Notes: a model not told the origin generated them from the sequence alone. Shown: positions 1 to 6,276, numbered from the stretch's first letter. The stretch is 11,789 bases of DNA from Bacteroidia bacterium (GCA_023277325.1 JALRIQ010000376.1:1-11789); one strand, 5' to 3'. Numbers and translations are program-made.

Positions 1-1
1 A

Positions 2-433
2 CATATTGTCTCAATTCTAGTACTGATTGTTGCTATGGCAATGCTAGAAGGTGCTGGAATCGTGGCGCAAAAACTCATCGGTCAAGCCTTTCGTTCTTTG
101 TTTGCGGAGTATTTTGGCGATCCAGAAAAACTAAAAAAGCGCACAGAACCAAGTCCAACGTTCAGCATCGAGACCTGGTTTGCAGAGGGCAATCAACTCG
201 ACCTCTTGCATTCCATGAACGAGAAGGAATTTGAAAAGGCCTTAAATAGTGTGGAAGGACTGCGTGACTTTGTGCTAAGCAAAGGAATGAAGGAAGACAC
301 CACCTTATGGATGGAGTTTGTGCTATTCGGTTTATCTGAGTTCTCCCGCTTGAACAGAGAGCAAATTGAAACGGGAGCACGTTTTGCTGATTTAATGGGC
401 AGCTTCTTCCGTTTTAATGAGGATGAAGGCTAA
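2..433 (+). CDS. C-terminal part of a probable magnesium-chelatase-like AAA+ ATPase (5' truncated by window edge)
   Basis: The reading frame stays open to the left edge of the window, so this is probably the tail of a longer gene. The first in-frame ATG is at 35, but the codons before it (HIVSILVLIVA) show no sign of a start region. The tail is helical and charged. It contains the pattern EGAGIVAQKLIGQAFRSLF followed by a glycine/leucine-rich stretch ending WMEFVLFGLSEFSRLNRE. From memory this resembles the C-terminal helical lid of Bacteroidota proteins annotated as magnesium chelatase or sigma-54-interacting ATPases (ChlI/BchI-like, MoxR relatives). The Walker motifs, if they exist, lie outside the window, so the ATPase identity is an inference from the tail alone. 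The GNAT gene follows on the same strand after about 45 bp and may be co-transcribed. A small complete gene starting at 35 is the alternative. Confidence 0.5.
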   Translation, partial: HIVSILVLIVAMAMLEGAGIVAQKLIGQAFRSLFAEYFGDPEKLKKRTEPSPTFSIETWFAEGNQLDLLHSMNEKEFEKALNSVEGLRDFVLSKGMKEDTTLWMEFVLFGLSEFSRLNREQIETGARFADLMGSFFRFNEDEG

Positions 434-478
434 TTCTTTACGAAAACCTTAATAGTGTCAACGAGCAAATTAATAACC

Positions 479-925
479 ATGAAAATACGCAGCGCCACCC
501 TGAATGATGCCCAACTGATTGCCCAATTCAATCAAAAAATGGCCTTGGAAACCGAAAACAAGGTTCTTCCCGACGAACTTATCATTCCTGGTGTAGAAGC
601 GGTATTAAAGGACCCGGTAAAAGGACAATACTTTGTTGCAGAGGTGGATGGCGTAATGCGCGGTCAGTTGATGATTACCTACGAATGGAGCGATTGGCGG
701 AACAATACCATCTGGTGGATTCAGAGTGTTTACGTGGAAGAAGCTTTTCGCGGTCAGGGCCTGTATAAAGCCTTGTATGAAGCAGTGAAGGAAGCAGCTA
801 AAAAGGCCAATATTCAGACAATACGTCTTTATGTTGAGAGGGAGAACTCTACCGCCCAAAAGGTTTATGAGAAACTTGGCATGGAAGAAACCGTCTATGC
901 CATGTATGAGGCTACTCTTCAATAA
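479..925 (+). CDS. GNAT-family N-acetyltransferase
   Basis: This is a 148-residue single-domain protein of usual GNAT length, predicted to transfer an acetyl group from acetyl-CoA to an unknown amine. It starts MKIRSATLNDAQLIAQFNQ, the typical first strand and helix. The acetyl-CoA-binding motif A is IQSVYVEEAFRGQGLYKALY (about residues 81-100), and motif B is RENSTAQKVYEKLGM (121-135), where the N-(S)-A..-Y-k-LGF pattern is clear. In the RxxGxG/A pyrophosphate loop the last position is Tyr (R91-G-Q-G-L-Y96), a mild departure. I chose ATG 479 because the fold begins there. An in-frame GTG at 455 would add eight residues without family support. The last 14 bp overlap the end of the convergent J-domain gene. 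The substrate cannot be read from the sequence. Confidence 0.88.
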   Translation: MKIRSATLNDAQLIAQFNQKMALETENKVLPDELIIPGVEAVLKDPVKGQYFVAEVDGVMRGQLMITYEWSDWRNNTIWWIQSVYVEEAFRGQGLYKALYEAVKEAAKKANIQTIRLYVERENSTAQKVYEKLGMEETVYAMYEATLQ

Positions 926-1775
926 CCGCGGCGTATACCGGGTTTAACATCGAATAGCGCACACGTACTTTTCGGGAACTGGGTAGGGTGTAAATATTCC
1001 TGGAAGGCATGCGCTTTGTATACGCCTTTCCATTCACCCAGTAGGTATAGTTAACAGTATAGGTTCCTTTGTATTTCACCTCAACAATTCCGGTTGTTAC
1101 CGCCGAATAATAGGCGAAATGGTAAGCTTTCATGAGGTTTGCCCCGCCTATCCCGGTTAAAATGGACAGCGTCATTCCCAAAACCAAGTTTCGCATCACA
1201 CGTGATGGGATTTTAAAACTAATTTTTCCTTTGAGTTCTTGATACAGGTAGCGCGTATACCATAGGTTTTGCTCCCGCACATTTCCGATAAGAATGAGAA
1301 TTATGGCGAAAATGAGACTCAACGGCGAAAAACTCTCCAGGGTATAAAACCAATTGCTGATAATCATAATAGCCCCAGTGGCCATGAGGCCAATATTGAA
1401 TGAATGACGCAGCCATAGTGGTGTCCCTGAATTTAAGCCATTCCAATCGTTAATAATCTTTTCTTCGGCCTCTCGTTTCCTTCGTCGGATAAGTTCTTCA
1501 CGCATTTTTTTGCGCGTCTCCTCCTTTTCCTTTACCGGATCCTTTTTGAGAAGCATATTCATGCCCGAAAGGCGGATATCGTATTCCTGCTTGGTATCGT
1601 ATTCGCCCAACACATTGTAGGCATTGCTGATTTCCTTGAATTTTTCTTCAGCCTGTTTATCGCCAGGGTTTTTATCTGGGTGGTAGCGCACCGCCAATTG
1701 CTTGAAGGCACGTCGTACCTCCGTAAGGTTCGCATAATCAGGTAAACCAAGTATATGATAGAAACTCCGTGGCAA
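912..1775 (-). CDS. Membrane-anchored J-domain (DnaJ-like) protein
   Basis: The 287-residue protein opens with a complete J domain (about residues 4-68): FYHILGL, AFKQLAVRYHPDKNP with the HPD triad at 32-34, and the helix EKFKEISNAYNVLG. It should therefore stimulate the ATPase of a DnaK-type Hsp70. A highly charged Lys/Glu/Arg helix (about 76-108) follows, then three hydrophobic segments (about 125-143, 150-167 and 195-215). The last ~65 residues are beta-rich (VNYTYWVNGKAYTKR, then VRVRYSMLNPVYAAVI) and resemble DUF3592-type extracytoplasmic domains. The G/F and zinc-finger regions of true DnaJ are absent, so this is not the general DnaJ. The start is TTG at 1775: a TAG lies two codons upstream and the J domain leaves no room for a later start. 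The coding start is only 19 bp from the divergent lipoprotein gene, and its 3' end overlaps the GNAT gene. Confidence 0.87.
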   Translation of the reverse strand: MPRSFYHILGLPDYANLTEVRRAFKQLAVRYHPDKNPGDKQAEEKFKEISNAYNVLGEYDTKQEYDIRLSGMNMLLKKDPVKEKEETRKKMREELIRRRKREAEEKIINDWNGLNSGTPLWLRHSFNIGLMATGAIMIISNWFYTLESFSPLSLIFAIILILIGNVREQNLWYTRYLYQELKGKISFKIPSRVMRNLVLGMTLSILTGIGGANLMKAYHFAYYSAVTTGIVEVKYKGTYTVNYTYWVNGKAYTKRMPSRNIYTLPSSRKVRVRYSMLNPVYAAVIEE

Positions 1776-1794
1776 ATTCTATATTCGAAAAGTA

Positions 1795-2289
1795 GTGACT
1801 TTACAAAATAACATATTGAAACGCGTTTGGCATTGGACCCTGCTTCTCTTTTTTCTATTCAGTGCCTGTAAATCAACGAAAATGCAAGCTAACTTATTTG
1901 GTGAACAGGATTACCGCAATCTTACCAACAACAAAGAATGCCTTTGGCTCAATGAACCACTCCCTCAATTGGATGCAATTATTACTGAACAATTACGCAT
2001 CAAACACCCCGAAAACTACCAGTACAAAATATACCTGGGCTGCTGGTGCAGCGACAGCAAAAAGCTCATCCCTTCTTTTGAAGCGATAAAAAAGGAATTT
2101 CAAATACCCGACAAGCAATTGCGTTATTTTTCTCTGGATATCGATAAGAAGTCACCCGGAAAAACGGAAGAGGCCGATGGAATTGAGTACATTCCTACCA
2201 TCATTATCTTAAAGAATGGAAAAGAAATCGGACGAATTATTGAAATAGCCGACCCAAATTTAGAGACCGTCCTGCTTGGGCTTCTCTGA
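1795..2289 (+). CDS. Thioredoxin-fold lipoprotein with a CWC motif
   Basis: The predicted product has a lipoprotein signal peptide: basic KR at 9-10, a hydrophobic core, and the lipobox LFSAC with the acylated Cys at 25. It would be envelope-anchored. The mature part has a thioredoxin-like core: strand YKIYLG, then CWCSDSKKLIPSF (Cys83 and Cys85), a strand-helix unit, and YIPTIIIL with the cis-proline at 134 followed by NGKEIGRI. The active site reads G-C-W-C-S-D-S, so the usual CxxC is replaced by CxC, with Ser88 in the resolving position. A role in periplasmic thiol chemistry is inferred; the partner is unknown. Candidate starts are GTG 1795 and TTG 1816; both retain the signal peptide and no ATG is available upstream of it. 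The last 30 bp overlap the convergent rhomboid gene. Confidence 0.8.
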   Translation: MTLQNNILKRVWHWTLLLFFLFSACKSTKMQANLFGEQDYRNLTNNKECLWLNEPLPQLDAIITEQLRIKHPENYQYKIYLGCWCSDSKKLIPSFEAIKKEFQIPDKQLRYFSLDIDKKSPGKTEEADGIEYIPTIIILKNGKEIGRIIEIADPNLETVLLGLL

Positions 2290-2988
2290 TTTTTTTACAA
2301 AATGATAGCGGTAGATTATTGGCCGCGCATTCTCGGCAATTTTGGGCTCCCCTTCTTCATCCACCTCCCAGTAAGGCTCCACCCCGTCGAGGTCTGAATC
2401 GTCCCAAACTTTCATCTTATCGTCTTGAGGCCCCTCCTTGCGAAAGAAAAAGGCCAATACCAAGCCGCTTAAAAATCCAGCAAAATGACCTTCCCAACTC
2501 ACTCCAGGCTGCACCGGGAACATGCCCCAAACCAGTGAACCATAAAGAGTGATGACTCCAAATGAAATCATGGTAAGCCCTTTATTTCTTCGCACAAAGC
2601 CACTGGCAAGTAGAAAAAAGGCCAATGAATACACCAAGCCACTCGCTCCAATATGATAAGTTGTGGGGCGTCCTATCGTCCAAAGCCAAAGTCCGTTGAT
2701 TAGAAATTGCCAGACAACTAGCTCCCAGGCAATATTTTTAAAGAAATAAAATAAGGCGGTACCTAGAACCAGAATCGGAATACTATTCGAAATAAGGTGT
2801 TCCCAATCCGCATGTAAAAATGGACTGAAAAGAATACCGCGAAGGCCCTCTAAATGCAAAGGATGAACACCGTATATACCCCAATGGTATCCTCCCACTT
2901 TTTCCAGGATCAAGGCAAGCCACATCATAACCACCAGCAAAAGCGGGGGCATAATGGCATTGATAAAGTCTTTCCTTTCCTTGTTCAT
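2260..2988 (-). CDS. Rhomboid-family intramembrane serine protease
   Basis: This 242-residue polytopic membrane protein has the rhomboid catalytic signatures. The catalytic serine sits in YHIGASGLVYSL (Ser116 of GxSG) and the catalytic histidine in WEGHFAGFLSGL (His168). The segment FLHADWEHLISNS (57-69) supplies the conserved H-x4-H-x3-N of transmembrane segment 2. About six hydrophobic segments can be placed between residues 10 and 183, the standard six-helix core. A 59-residue hydrophilic, acidic tail (184-242, with DDSDLDG and EVDEEGE) follows and should be cytoplasmic. It has no recognisable domain. Rhomboids cleave transmembrane segments of other membrane proteins; the substrate here is unknown. 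The ATG at 2988 lies 63 bp from the divergent ybaB start. The 3' end overlaps the thioredoxin-like gene, so no dedicated terminator exists for either. Confidence 0.93.
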   Translation of the reverse strand: MNKERKDFINAIMPPLLLVVMMWLALILEKVGGYHWGIYGVHPLHLEGLRGILFSPFLHADWEHLISNSIPILVLGTALFYFFKNIAWELVVWQFLINGLWLWTIGRPTTYHIGASGLVYSLAFFLLASGFVRRNKGLTMISFGVITLYGSLVWGMFPVQPGVSWEGHFAGFLSGLVLAFFFRKEGPQDDKMKVWDDSDLDGVEPYWEVDEEGEPKIAENARPIIYRYHFVKKSEKPKQDGL

Positions 2989-3001
2989 CTGTCTTCCTGT
3001 T

Positions 3002-3031
3002 TTGCGAAAAGCGGGCCTATCCCTACTTTTG
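3002..3031 (+). promoter_or_regulatory. Bacteroidota-type promoter for ybaB
   Basis: TTG at 3002-3004, a 19-bp spacer, and TACTTTTG at 3024-3031 exactly match the TTG / TAnnTTTG form recognised by the Bacteroidota primary sigma factor. The -7 box ends 20 bp before the ATG at 3052, which supports that start over an upstream extension of the frame. Confidence 0.7.
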
Positions 3032-3051
3032 TCGGCAAATTGTCAGATATA

Positions 3052-3360
3052 ATGTTCGGGAAATTAGCAGAAGCAAAGCAAAAAGCCGCAGAAATTAAAG
3101 CGCGTTTAGAGCAAGTATCCGTGATGGGTCAATCCAACGACGGACGAATCAAGGTCGTGGTTTCTGGTGGTCGCCGTGTTATCGACATCCAGTCTGCAGA
3201 CATCGATATGAATAGCCTTGAAGCCAAAAGCAACCTGATTCAAGCTATGAACAGCGCGTTGGAGCAAGCCGACAAAGTGGCAGAAAGCGAAATGTCGGCA
3301 ATTGCTCAAGATTTATTGCCTGGCGGCCTCGGCGCGCTAGGGAACATGTTTAAAAAATAA
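3052..3360 (+). CDS. ybaB: YbaB/EbfC family nucleoid-associated DNA-binding protein
   Basis: At 102 residues this matches the usual family length. The first ~30 residues (MFGKLAEAKQKAAEIKARLEQ) form the long basic/amphipathic N-terminal helix. Next come the central beta strands DGRIKVVVSGGRRVIDIQ (30-47) and the C-terminal helix with LIQAMNSALEQADKVAESEM (62-81). The tail is glycine-rich (LLPGGLGALGNMF). Family members form dimers that bind DNA broadly; in many bacteria the gene sits beside dnaX-recR, but not here. The frame is open upstream to 2854, but that stretch is antisense to the rhomboid gene and a consensus promoter sits just before ATG 3052, so the short form is chosen. The crotonase gene starts 15 bp after the stop, suggesting co-transcription. 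Confidence 0.9.
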   Translation: MFGKLAEAKQKAAEIKARLEQVSVMGQSNDGRIKVVVSGGRRVIDIQSADIDMNSLEAKSNLIQAMNSALEQADKVAESEMSAIAQDLLPGGLGALGNMFKK

Positions 3361-3375
3361 ACCAAGCAACATACC

Positions 3376-4152
3376 ATGTATACCAATCTCCTCACAGAAC
3401 TTAAAGGAAGTAATTTTTGGATCAGCATCAACCGTGCTGATAAAATGAATGCCTTAAATATTGATACCCTTCGGGAAATAAAATTAGCCGTAATGGAAGC
3501 CAACGCCAACGCCGAAGTGCGGGTAATTTTCCTCACAGGAATTGGTCAGAAGGCCTTTGCTGCCGGTGCTGATATCGCCGAATTTGCCTCTTTTGGTGTG
3601 GCCGAAGGAACGAAAATGGCCGCCGACGGACATGCAGTTATGAACAGCATCGAGCAATCGCCCAAGCCTGTTATTGCCTTGGTGAATGGTTTTACCCTTG
3701 GAGGAGGTTGCGAGCTTGCCATGTCGTGCCATGTGCGTATTGCTTCAGAAAATGCCCGCTTCGGACAACCTGAAGTGAACTTGGGATTGATTCCGGGATA
3801 TGGAGGTACACAGCGCCTTTGCCAAATTATAGGAAAAGGAAAAGCCTTGGAGCTTTTGCTAAGCGGGGATGCCATCAAAGCCGACCAAGCCTTAGCCCTT
3901 GGGCTGGTAAATCAGGTAGTTCCTATTGAAAACTTATATGAAGCTGGAGAAGTCTTCGCTTCTAAGCTGAATAGCAAATCGCCAGTTGCAATTTCTCGTG
4001 TTATCGAGTGTGTTAATGCTGGCTACGCATTTGACCAGGATGGCTTCCAAAAGGAAATTGATGCTTTTGGTGAAAGTTTTGGGACAGAAGATTTTAAAGA
4101 AGGTACCCAAGCATTTTTACAGAAGAGAACTGCTGATTTTAAAGGGAAATAA
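3376..4152 (+). CDS. Enoyl-CoA hydratase/isomerase (crotonase) family protein
   Basis: The 258-residue length is that of single-domain enoyl-CoA hydratases. Crotonase landmarks appear in order: NRADKMNAL (19-27), the first oxyanion-hole segment FAAGADIAEF (61-70), and the second, GFTLGGGCELAMSC (105-118), with catalytic Glu113. The segment FGQPEVNLGLIPGYGGTQRL (129-148) carries the second catalytic Glu133. Having both glutamates favours true hydratase activity, i.e. hydration of a trans-2-enoyl-CoA to the 3-hydroxyacyl-CoA, over an isomerase-only member. It is cytosolic, and short-chain substrates (PaaF/Crt type) are likely but unproven. No other beta-oxidation gene is present in the window. 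It lies 15 bp downstream of ybaB and probably shares its promoter. No clear hairpin terminator follows the stop. Confidence 0.92.
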   Translation: MYTNLLTELKGSNFWISINRADKMNALNIDTLREIKLAVMEANANAEVRVIFLTGIGQKAFAAGADIAEFASFGVAEGTKMAADGHAVMNSIEQSPKPVIALVNGFTLGGGCELAMSCHVRIASENARFGQPEVNLGLIPGYGGTQRLCQIIGKGKALELLLSGDAIKADQALALGLVNQVVPIENLYEAGEVFASKLNSKSPVAISRVIECVNAGYAFDQDGFQKEIDAFGESFGTEDFKEGTQAFLQKRTADFKGK

Positions 4153-4184
4153 GCTGTTTTGACGTTTTTTTTCGCTGAAATCAA

Positions 4185-4207
4185 ATCAAAAGTTTAGTTA
4201 TTTTGAT
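4185..4207. repeat. Inverted repeat ATCAAAA-9-TTTTGAT upstream of the response regulator
   Basis: ATCAAAA at 4185-4191 is the exact reverse complement of TTTTGAT at 4201-4207. The AT-rich dyad lies about 80 bp before the response-regulator start and could be an operator or chance in AT-rich DNA. Confidence 0.35.
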
Positions 4208-4230
4208 GAAAAATCATTTATCTTGTTGAC

Positions 4231-4267
4231 CGAAAGAAAAAAGACCTAACCCTTCTGCTTTCTTTCG
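4231..4267 (+). promoter_or_regulatory. Candidate leader hairpin of the response-regulator gene
   Basis: CGAAAGAAA at 4231-4239 and TTTCTTTCG at 4259-4267 are perfect reverse complements separated by 19 bp. The second arm ends 21 bp before the ATG at 4289. It may form an RNA stem in the leader or serve as a protein-binding dyad. There is no T-run after it, so a simple terminator is unlikely. No exact TAnnTTTG box is visible in 4153-4288. Confidence 0.45.
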
Positions 4268-4288
4268 AGGATATAAACAGAGAATATT

Positions 4289-4945
4289 ATGGCGAAAACA
4301 CCTACGGTAGTCATTGCTGATGACCATCCTATATTCCTTCTCGGACTGAAGTCTGTCCTGGAGAAGATGACCGATGAATTCGATTTGATCGGGGTTGCTG
4401 AAAATGGCAATCAAGCTTGGGAGCTGATCAAGAATAAAAAACCAGATATCGCTTTATTGGATATTGAGATGCCGGATATGTCGGGATTGGATATTTGTGA
4501 AAAAGTGAGAGCAGAAAACCTTTTCACGAAAGTGATTGCCTTGACTGTTCACAAAGATGAAGACATCTTCAATCAAGCTTTAGAGGCTGGTGTTCACGGT
4601 TATATTCTTAAAGAGAATTCCATCAACGACCTTTCAGAAGGAATCAAAACTGTATTAAGCGGTAACTTCTTCTTCTCTGCATCCGTTTCTGGATTCTTAT
4701 TGAACCGCACGGCGCGTGCCTCTCAAGTGGAAACAGAAGTGAAAGGGCGTCGTCTTACCAAAACAGAAAAATACGTGATGCGCATGATTGCCGAAGGGCA
4801 TACCAGCAATGATATCGCCAAGAAAATGCGTATCAGTGTAAAAACCATCAACAACCATCGGGCAAATATTTGCAAGAAGCTAAACCTTAAAGGGACAAAC
4901 AGCTTACTTGTTTACGCCATGAAGAATAAAGAGAATTTCGTTTAA
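4289..4945 (+). CDS. LuxR/NarL-type two-component response regulator
   Basis: The 218-residue protein has an N-terminal receiver domain: acidic pocket D11-D12 in VVIADDHPIF, phospho-acceptor D58 in ALLDIEMPDMSGL, T86 in IALTVHKDE, and K108 in GYILKEN. All key residues are present. A linker (about 128-155) leads to a LuxR-type helix-turn-helix (156-215): RLTKTEKYVMRMIAEGHTS, then IAKKMRISVKTINNHRANIC with the recognition helix VKTINNHRANI. Phosphorylation should control dimerisation and DNA binding at unknown promoters. No histidine kinase is adjacent, so it is an orphan in this window. The gene stands alone: 136 bp of non-coding leader with two inverted repeats precede it, and a strong hairpin terminator follows. 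Confidence 0.94.
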   Translation: MAKTPTVVIADDHPIFLLGLKSVLEKMTDEFDLIGVAENGNQAWELIKNKKPDIALLDIEMPDMSGLDICEKVRAENLFTKVIALTVHKDEDIFNQALEAGVHGYILKENSINDLSEGIKTVLSGNFFFSASVSGFLLNRTARASQVETEVKGRRLTKTEKYVMRMIAEGHTSNDIAKKMRISVKTINNHRANICKKLNLKGTNSLLVYAMKNKENFV

Positions 4946-4982
4946 GAAGTTCTTTTAGTTAGTAAAAAGTGAGAATAAAATT

Positions 4983-5023
4983 AAGTTCCATGCCTCCTTT
5001 ACGGGTGGTTTGGAACTTTTTTT
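4983..5023. terminator. Terminator between the convergent response regulator and manC
   Basis: AAGTTCCA (4983-4990) pairs with TGGAACTT (5011-5018). Further partial pairing occurs inside, between the CC pairs of CCTCC and the GG pairs of GGGTGG. Seven Ts (5017-5023) follow on the plus strand. On the minus strand the stem is followed by the weaker AATTTTATT, so it may also end manC transcription, whose stop is at 5039. Confidence 0.8.
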
Positions 5024-5038
5024 ATGGATGAAATTTGA

Positions 5039-6124
5039 CTACAGGTATTTGTCGCCGTATTTCAACTTCATGTCGGTAACGATCTGCTTTACCTCTTGCT
5101 CACGGCTTCGGTCAGTAATTAACAAAACCTGATCTGACTCGACAATAATGAGGTTGTCTACCCCATTCACTACTACCATCTTGTCATCAGGAACACAAAT
5201 CATATTTCCTTTTGCATCCACCGTATTGACCAAGCGGCCATTTACCGCATTGTTATTTTGGTCTTTTTCATAGACATCATACAAAGAGGACCAGGTGCCT
5301 AAATCCGACCAGCCAAAGTCGCCTGGATAAACATAAGCGTTGGCTGCCTTTTCTAAAACACCATAATCGATAGATATATTGGTGCAAAGCTGGTAAGTAT
5401 TGGCGATAGTTTCCGCCTCTTTATCCGTACCTATTGAATAGGCTGCATTGGCAAAAAGTTGGTTAATTTCCGGAAGATGTTGTTCAAAAGCCGACTGAAT
5501 GCTTTTTAGGTTCCAGATGAAAATCCCTGCATTCCATAAAAAGTCGCCACTGTCCATAAAGGTTTGCGCCAATTCCAAAGAAGGTTTTTCGGTAAATGTC
5601 TTCACCTCATGAATATGCTCCGATACCATCTCTTCCTTGTGCTGGATATAGCCATAGCCCGTATCCGGACGATGAGGCTTGATACCTATACATAATAAAG
5701 CATCGTTTTCTTCTGCAAACTCCATCCCATCATTGCAAATATTCAAAAAAGCATCCTCCTGCATGATCAAATGATCGCTTGGTGCAACAATGCATACCGC
5801 ATCCGTATCAATTTTGTTGATCCTTTGGTTCGCATAAGCGATGCACGGCGCAGTATTTTTCGCAAACGGCTCCGCCACAATCTGGCTTAAATCCATTTCT
5901 GGAATATGCTGCCTTACCAGGTCAACATACATTTCATTGGTTACGATGAAAATATTCTCAGCAGGGATGATTTTCCGGAATCGTTCGTAAGTCTGTCGTA
6001 GCAACGATTTTCCCGTTCCGAGTATATCAATAAACTGTTTTGGCTTCTTCTTGGTGCTCACCGGCCAGAACCGACTACCGACCCCTCCTGCCATGATCAC
6101 AGCATACTTGTGCTTTTGATCCAT
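5039..6124 (-). CDS. manC: Mannose-1-phosphate guanylyltransferase
   Basis: This cytosolic enzyme makes GDP-mannose from mannose-1-phosphate and GTP, feeding exopolysaccharide, O-antigen or glycan synthesis. The nucleotidyltransferase signature MAGGVGSRFWPVST with PKQF lies at residues 11-31. It is followed by EPFAKNTAP (85-93), the metal/substrate motif APSDH (114-118), GYGYI (156-160), FTEKP (177-181), WNAGIFIW (197-204), SIDYGVLEK (251-259) and GWSDLGTW (271-278). These are specific to the mannose-1-P guanylyltransferase branch, not glucose or GlcNAc enzymes. At 361 residues it lacks the phosphomannose isomerase domain of the long bifunctional form, as is usual in Bacteroidota. The ATG at 6124 is right at the start of the fold. 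It is divergent from recQ across about 150 bp, with no other sugar-nucleotide gene beside it. Confidence 0.94.
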   Translation of the reverse strand: MDQKHKYAVIMAGGVGSRFWPVSTKKKPKQFIDILGTGKSLLRQTYERFRKIIPAENIFIVTNEMYVDLVRQHIPEMDLSQIVAEPFAKNTAPCIAYANQRINKIDTDAVCIVAPSDHLIMQEDAFLNICNDGMEFAEENDALLCIGIKPHRPDTGYGYIQHKEEMVSEHIHEVKTFTEKPSLELAQTFMDSGDFLWNAGIFIWNLKSIQSAFEQHLPEINQLFANAAYSIGTDKEAETIANTYQLCTNISIDYGVLEKAANAYVYPGDFGWSDLGTWSSLYDVYEKDQNNNAVNGRLVNTVDAKGNMICVPDDKMVVVNGVDNLIIVESDQVLLITDRSREQEVKQIVTDMKLKYGDKYL

Positions 6125-6131
6125 AATGTGT

Positions 6132-6200
6132 TAAATTCGCGTTAATTTACAGAGAAGCCTATAGTTTAGACCCCTACTATTTAAATCGGTTGCGAATTTA
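6132..6200. repeat. 9-bp inverted repeat in the manC/recQ divergent region
   Basis: TAAATTCGC at 6132-6140 is the exact reverse complement of GCGAATTTA at 6192-6200, with 51 bp between. Each arm reads TAAATTCG, one base away from TAnnTTTG, so they may be degenerate -7 boxes or paired operator half-sites. Confidence 0.4.
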
Positions 6201-6221
6201 GTTAAATGAGTCGTTTTTGGC

Positions 6222-6253
6222 TTGTTTTTTAGACCAGTTTTGTTTTAATTTAG
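6222..6253 (+). promoter_or_regulatory. Weak candidate promoter for recQ
   Basis: TTG at 6222-6224, a 21-bp spacer and TAATTTAG at 6246-6253 match TAnnTTTG with one mismatch. It lies 23 bp before the chosen ATG at 6277. Confidence 0.35.
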
Positions 6254-6276
6254 CACAAGGCTTAGCGCTTATATTC

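Noticed and set aside
86..106. GNAT loop ending RGQGLY as evidence of an inactive acetyltransferase (protein residues 86-106)
   Set aside because: Substitution of the last motif A residue occurs in active GNAT proteins, and motif B and the rest of the fold look intact.
2854..3051. N-terminal extension of the YbaB frame
   Set aside because: It is antisense to the rhomboid gene, has no family support, and lies upstream of the consensus promoter for ATG 3052.
4153..4184. Terminator after the crotonase gene
   Set aside because: There is a run of eight Ts at about 4165-4172, but no convincing GC-rich stem precedes it.
6217..6276. 20-residue TTG-started extension of RecQ
   Set aside because: RecQ homology begins just after ATG 6277, and the extension covers the candidate promoter.
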